A DNA stretch of 6,284 nt from an uncultured Alphaproteobacteria bacterium. GTDB lineage: Bacteria; Pseudomonadota; Alphaproteobacteria; CASFRQ01; SAAU01. Positions 6,135-6,284 of this stretch are shown here, in pieces. The first letter of the stretch is position 1; each line of letters opens with the position of its first letter. Location of the stretch: positions 1 to 6,284 of the forward strand of contig CASFRQ010000004.1 of NCBI GenBank assembly GCA_949296785.1, read 5' to 3'. The notes below the pieces were generated by a model. It saw nothing but the letters and a program-made list of their open reading frames with translations. It was not told where the DNA came from and ran no database searches. The translations under genes and the position numbers were made by a program.

Positions 6135-6284
6135 ATGAGGTACTACATAGTAAGCGGAGGATTTGACCCGATACACGAGGGTCACATAGAGATGATAAAG
6201 GCGTGTCGTGAGGCATCGGACGGGGTGATAGTATTGCTCAATTCGGACGAATGGTTATGTCGGAAGAAGGGGAAGAACTTCATG
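6135..6284 (+). CDS. Cytidylyltransferase-like nucleotidyltransferase, N-terminal 50 residues (cut by window edge)
   Basis: Fifty codons are open from the ATG to the right edge; there is no stop. The start MRYYIVSGGFDPIHEGHIEM carries the T/SxGxFDPxHxGH nucleotide-binding motif (GGFDPIHEGH, residues 8-17, with the HxGH signature His14-His17). LLNSDEWLCRKKGKNF (34-49) follows, as in the sugar-phosphate and alcohol-phosphate nucleotidyltransferases of the RfaE2/HldE-C, TagD and FAD-synthetase superfamily. Such enzymes join NTP to a phosphorylated substrate and release pyrophosphate. The visible part resembles the heptose-1-phosphate adenylyltransferase-like branch in my memory, but the specificity-determining parts lie beyond the edge, so neither substrate nor nucleotide can be assigned. 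It is divergent from the sugar operon. Codon use is unusual: all five Ile are ATA, all four Lys are AAG, and 33 of 50 third positions are purines, unlike the mixed usage in the operon. Confidence 0.85.
   Translation, partial: MRYYIVSGGFDPIHEGHIEMIKACREASDGVIVLLNSDEWLCRKKGKNFM

Overview
This window is a stretch of a surface-polysaccharide locus. Six minus-strand genes read from about position 5840 down through position 1, and a seventh gene starts on the plus strand at 6135 and runs off the right edge. The sequence shows no taxonomic marker. Ugd and the xylose synthase look to me most like proteins from Gram-negative bacteria, perhaps a low-to-moderate GC alphaproteobacterium. That is an impression from remembered family members and is weakly held.

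Layout, right to left along the minus-strand operon: UDP-glucuronate decarboxylase (4899-5840), UDP-glucose 6-dehydrogenase (3563-4867), UDP-glucose 4-epimerase galE (2574-3548), UDP-galactopyranose mutase glf (1449-2573), a hexapeptide-repeat O-acetyltransferase (796-1452), and a DUF4422 protein (1-792) that is cut by the left edge. Gaps are 31, 14, 0, -4 and 3 bases, each start has a Shine-Dalgarno sequence, and no terminator is visible between genes, so one transcript is likely.

The four sugar genes form two branches from UDP-glucose. Ugd plus the decarboxylase give UDP-glucuronate and then UDP-xylose. GalE plus Glf give UDP-galactose and then UDP-galactofuranose. The acetyltransferase and the DUF4422 protein would act downstream, on the glycan or its assembly. 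No polymerase, flippase or priming transferase lies in the window. GC content falls along the operon, from roughly half in ugd to about 31% in the DUF4422 gene by hand counts of sampled lines. This fits a conserved precursor block joined to a more variable assembly block.

The 294-base divergent intergenic region (5841-6134) is very AT-rich. It carries a striking inverted repeat of 25 bases per arm (24 of 25 matching) at 5884-5908 and 6010-6034. The arms have the same orientation relative to the two divergent genes, and each sits next to a candidate -10 box. They may be paired operators of a shared regulator, or the ends of a small MITE-like insertion. The plus-strand gene (6135 onward) encodes the start of an HxGH nucleotidyltransferase, with codon use clearly unlike the operon.
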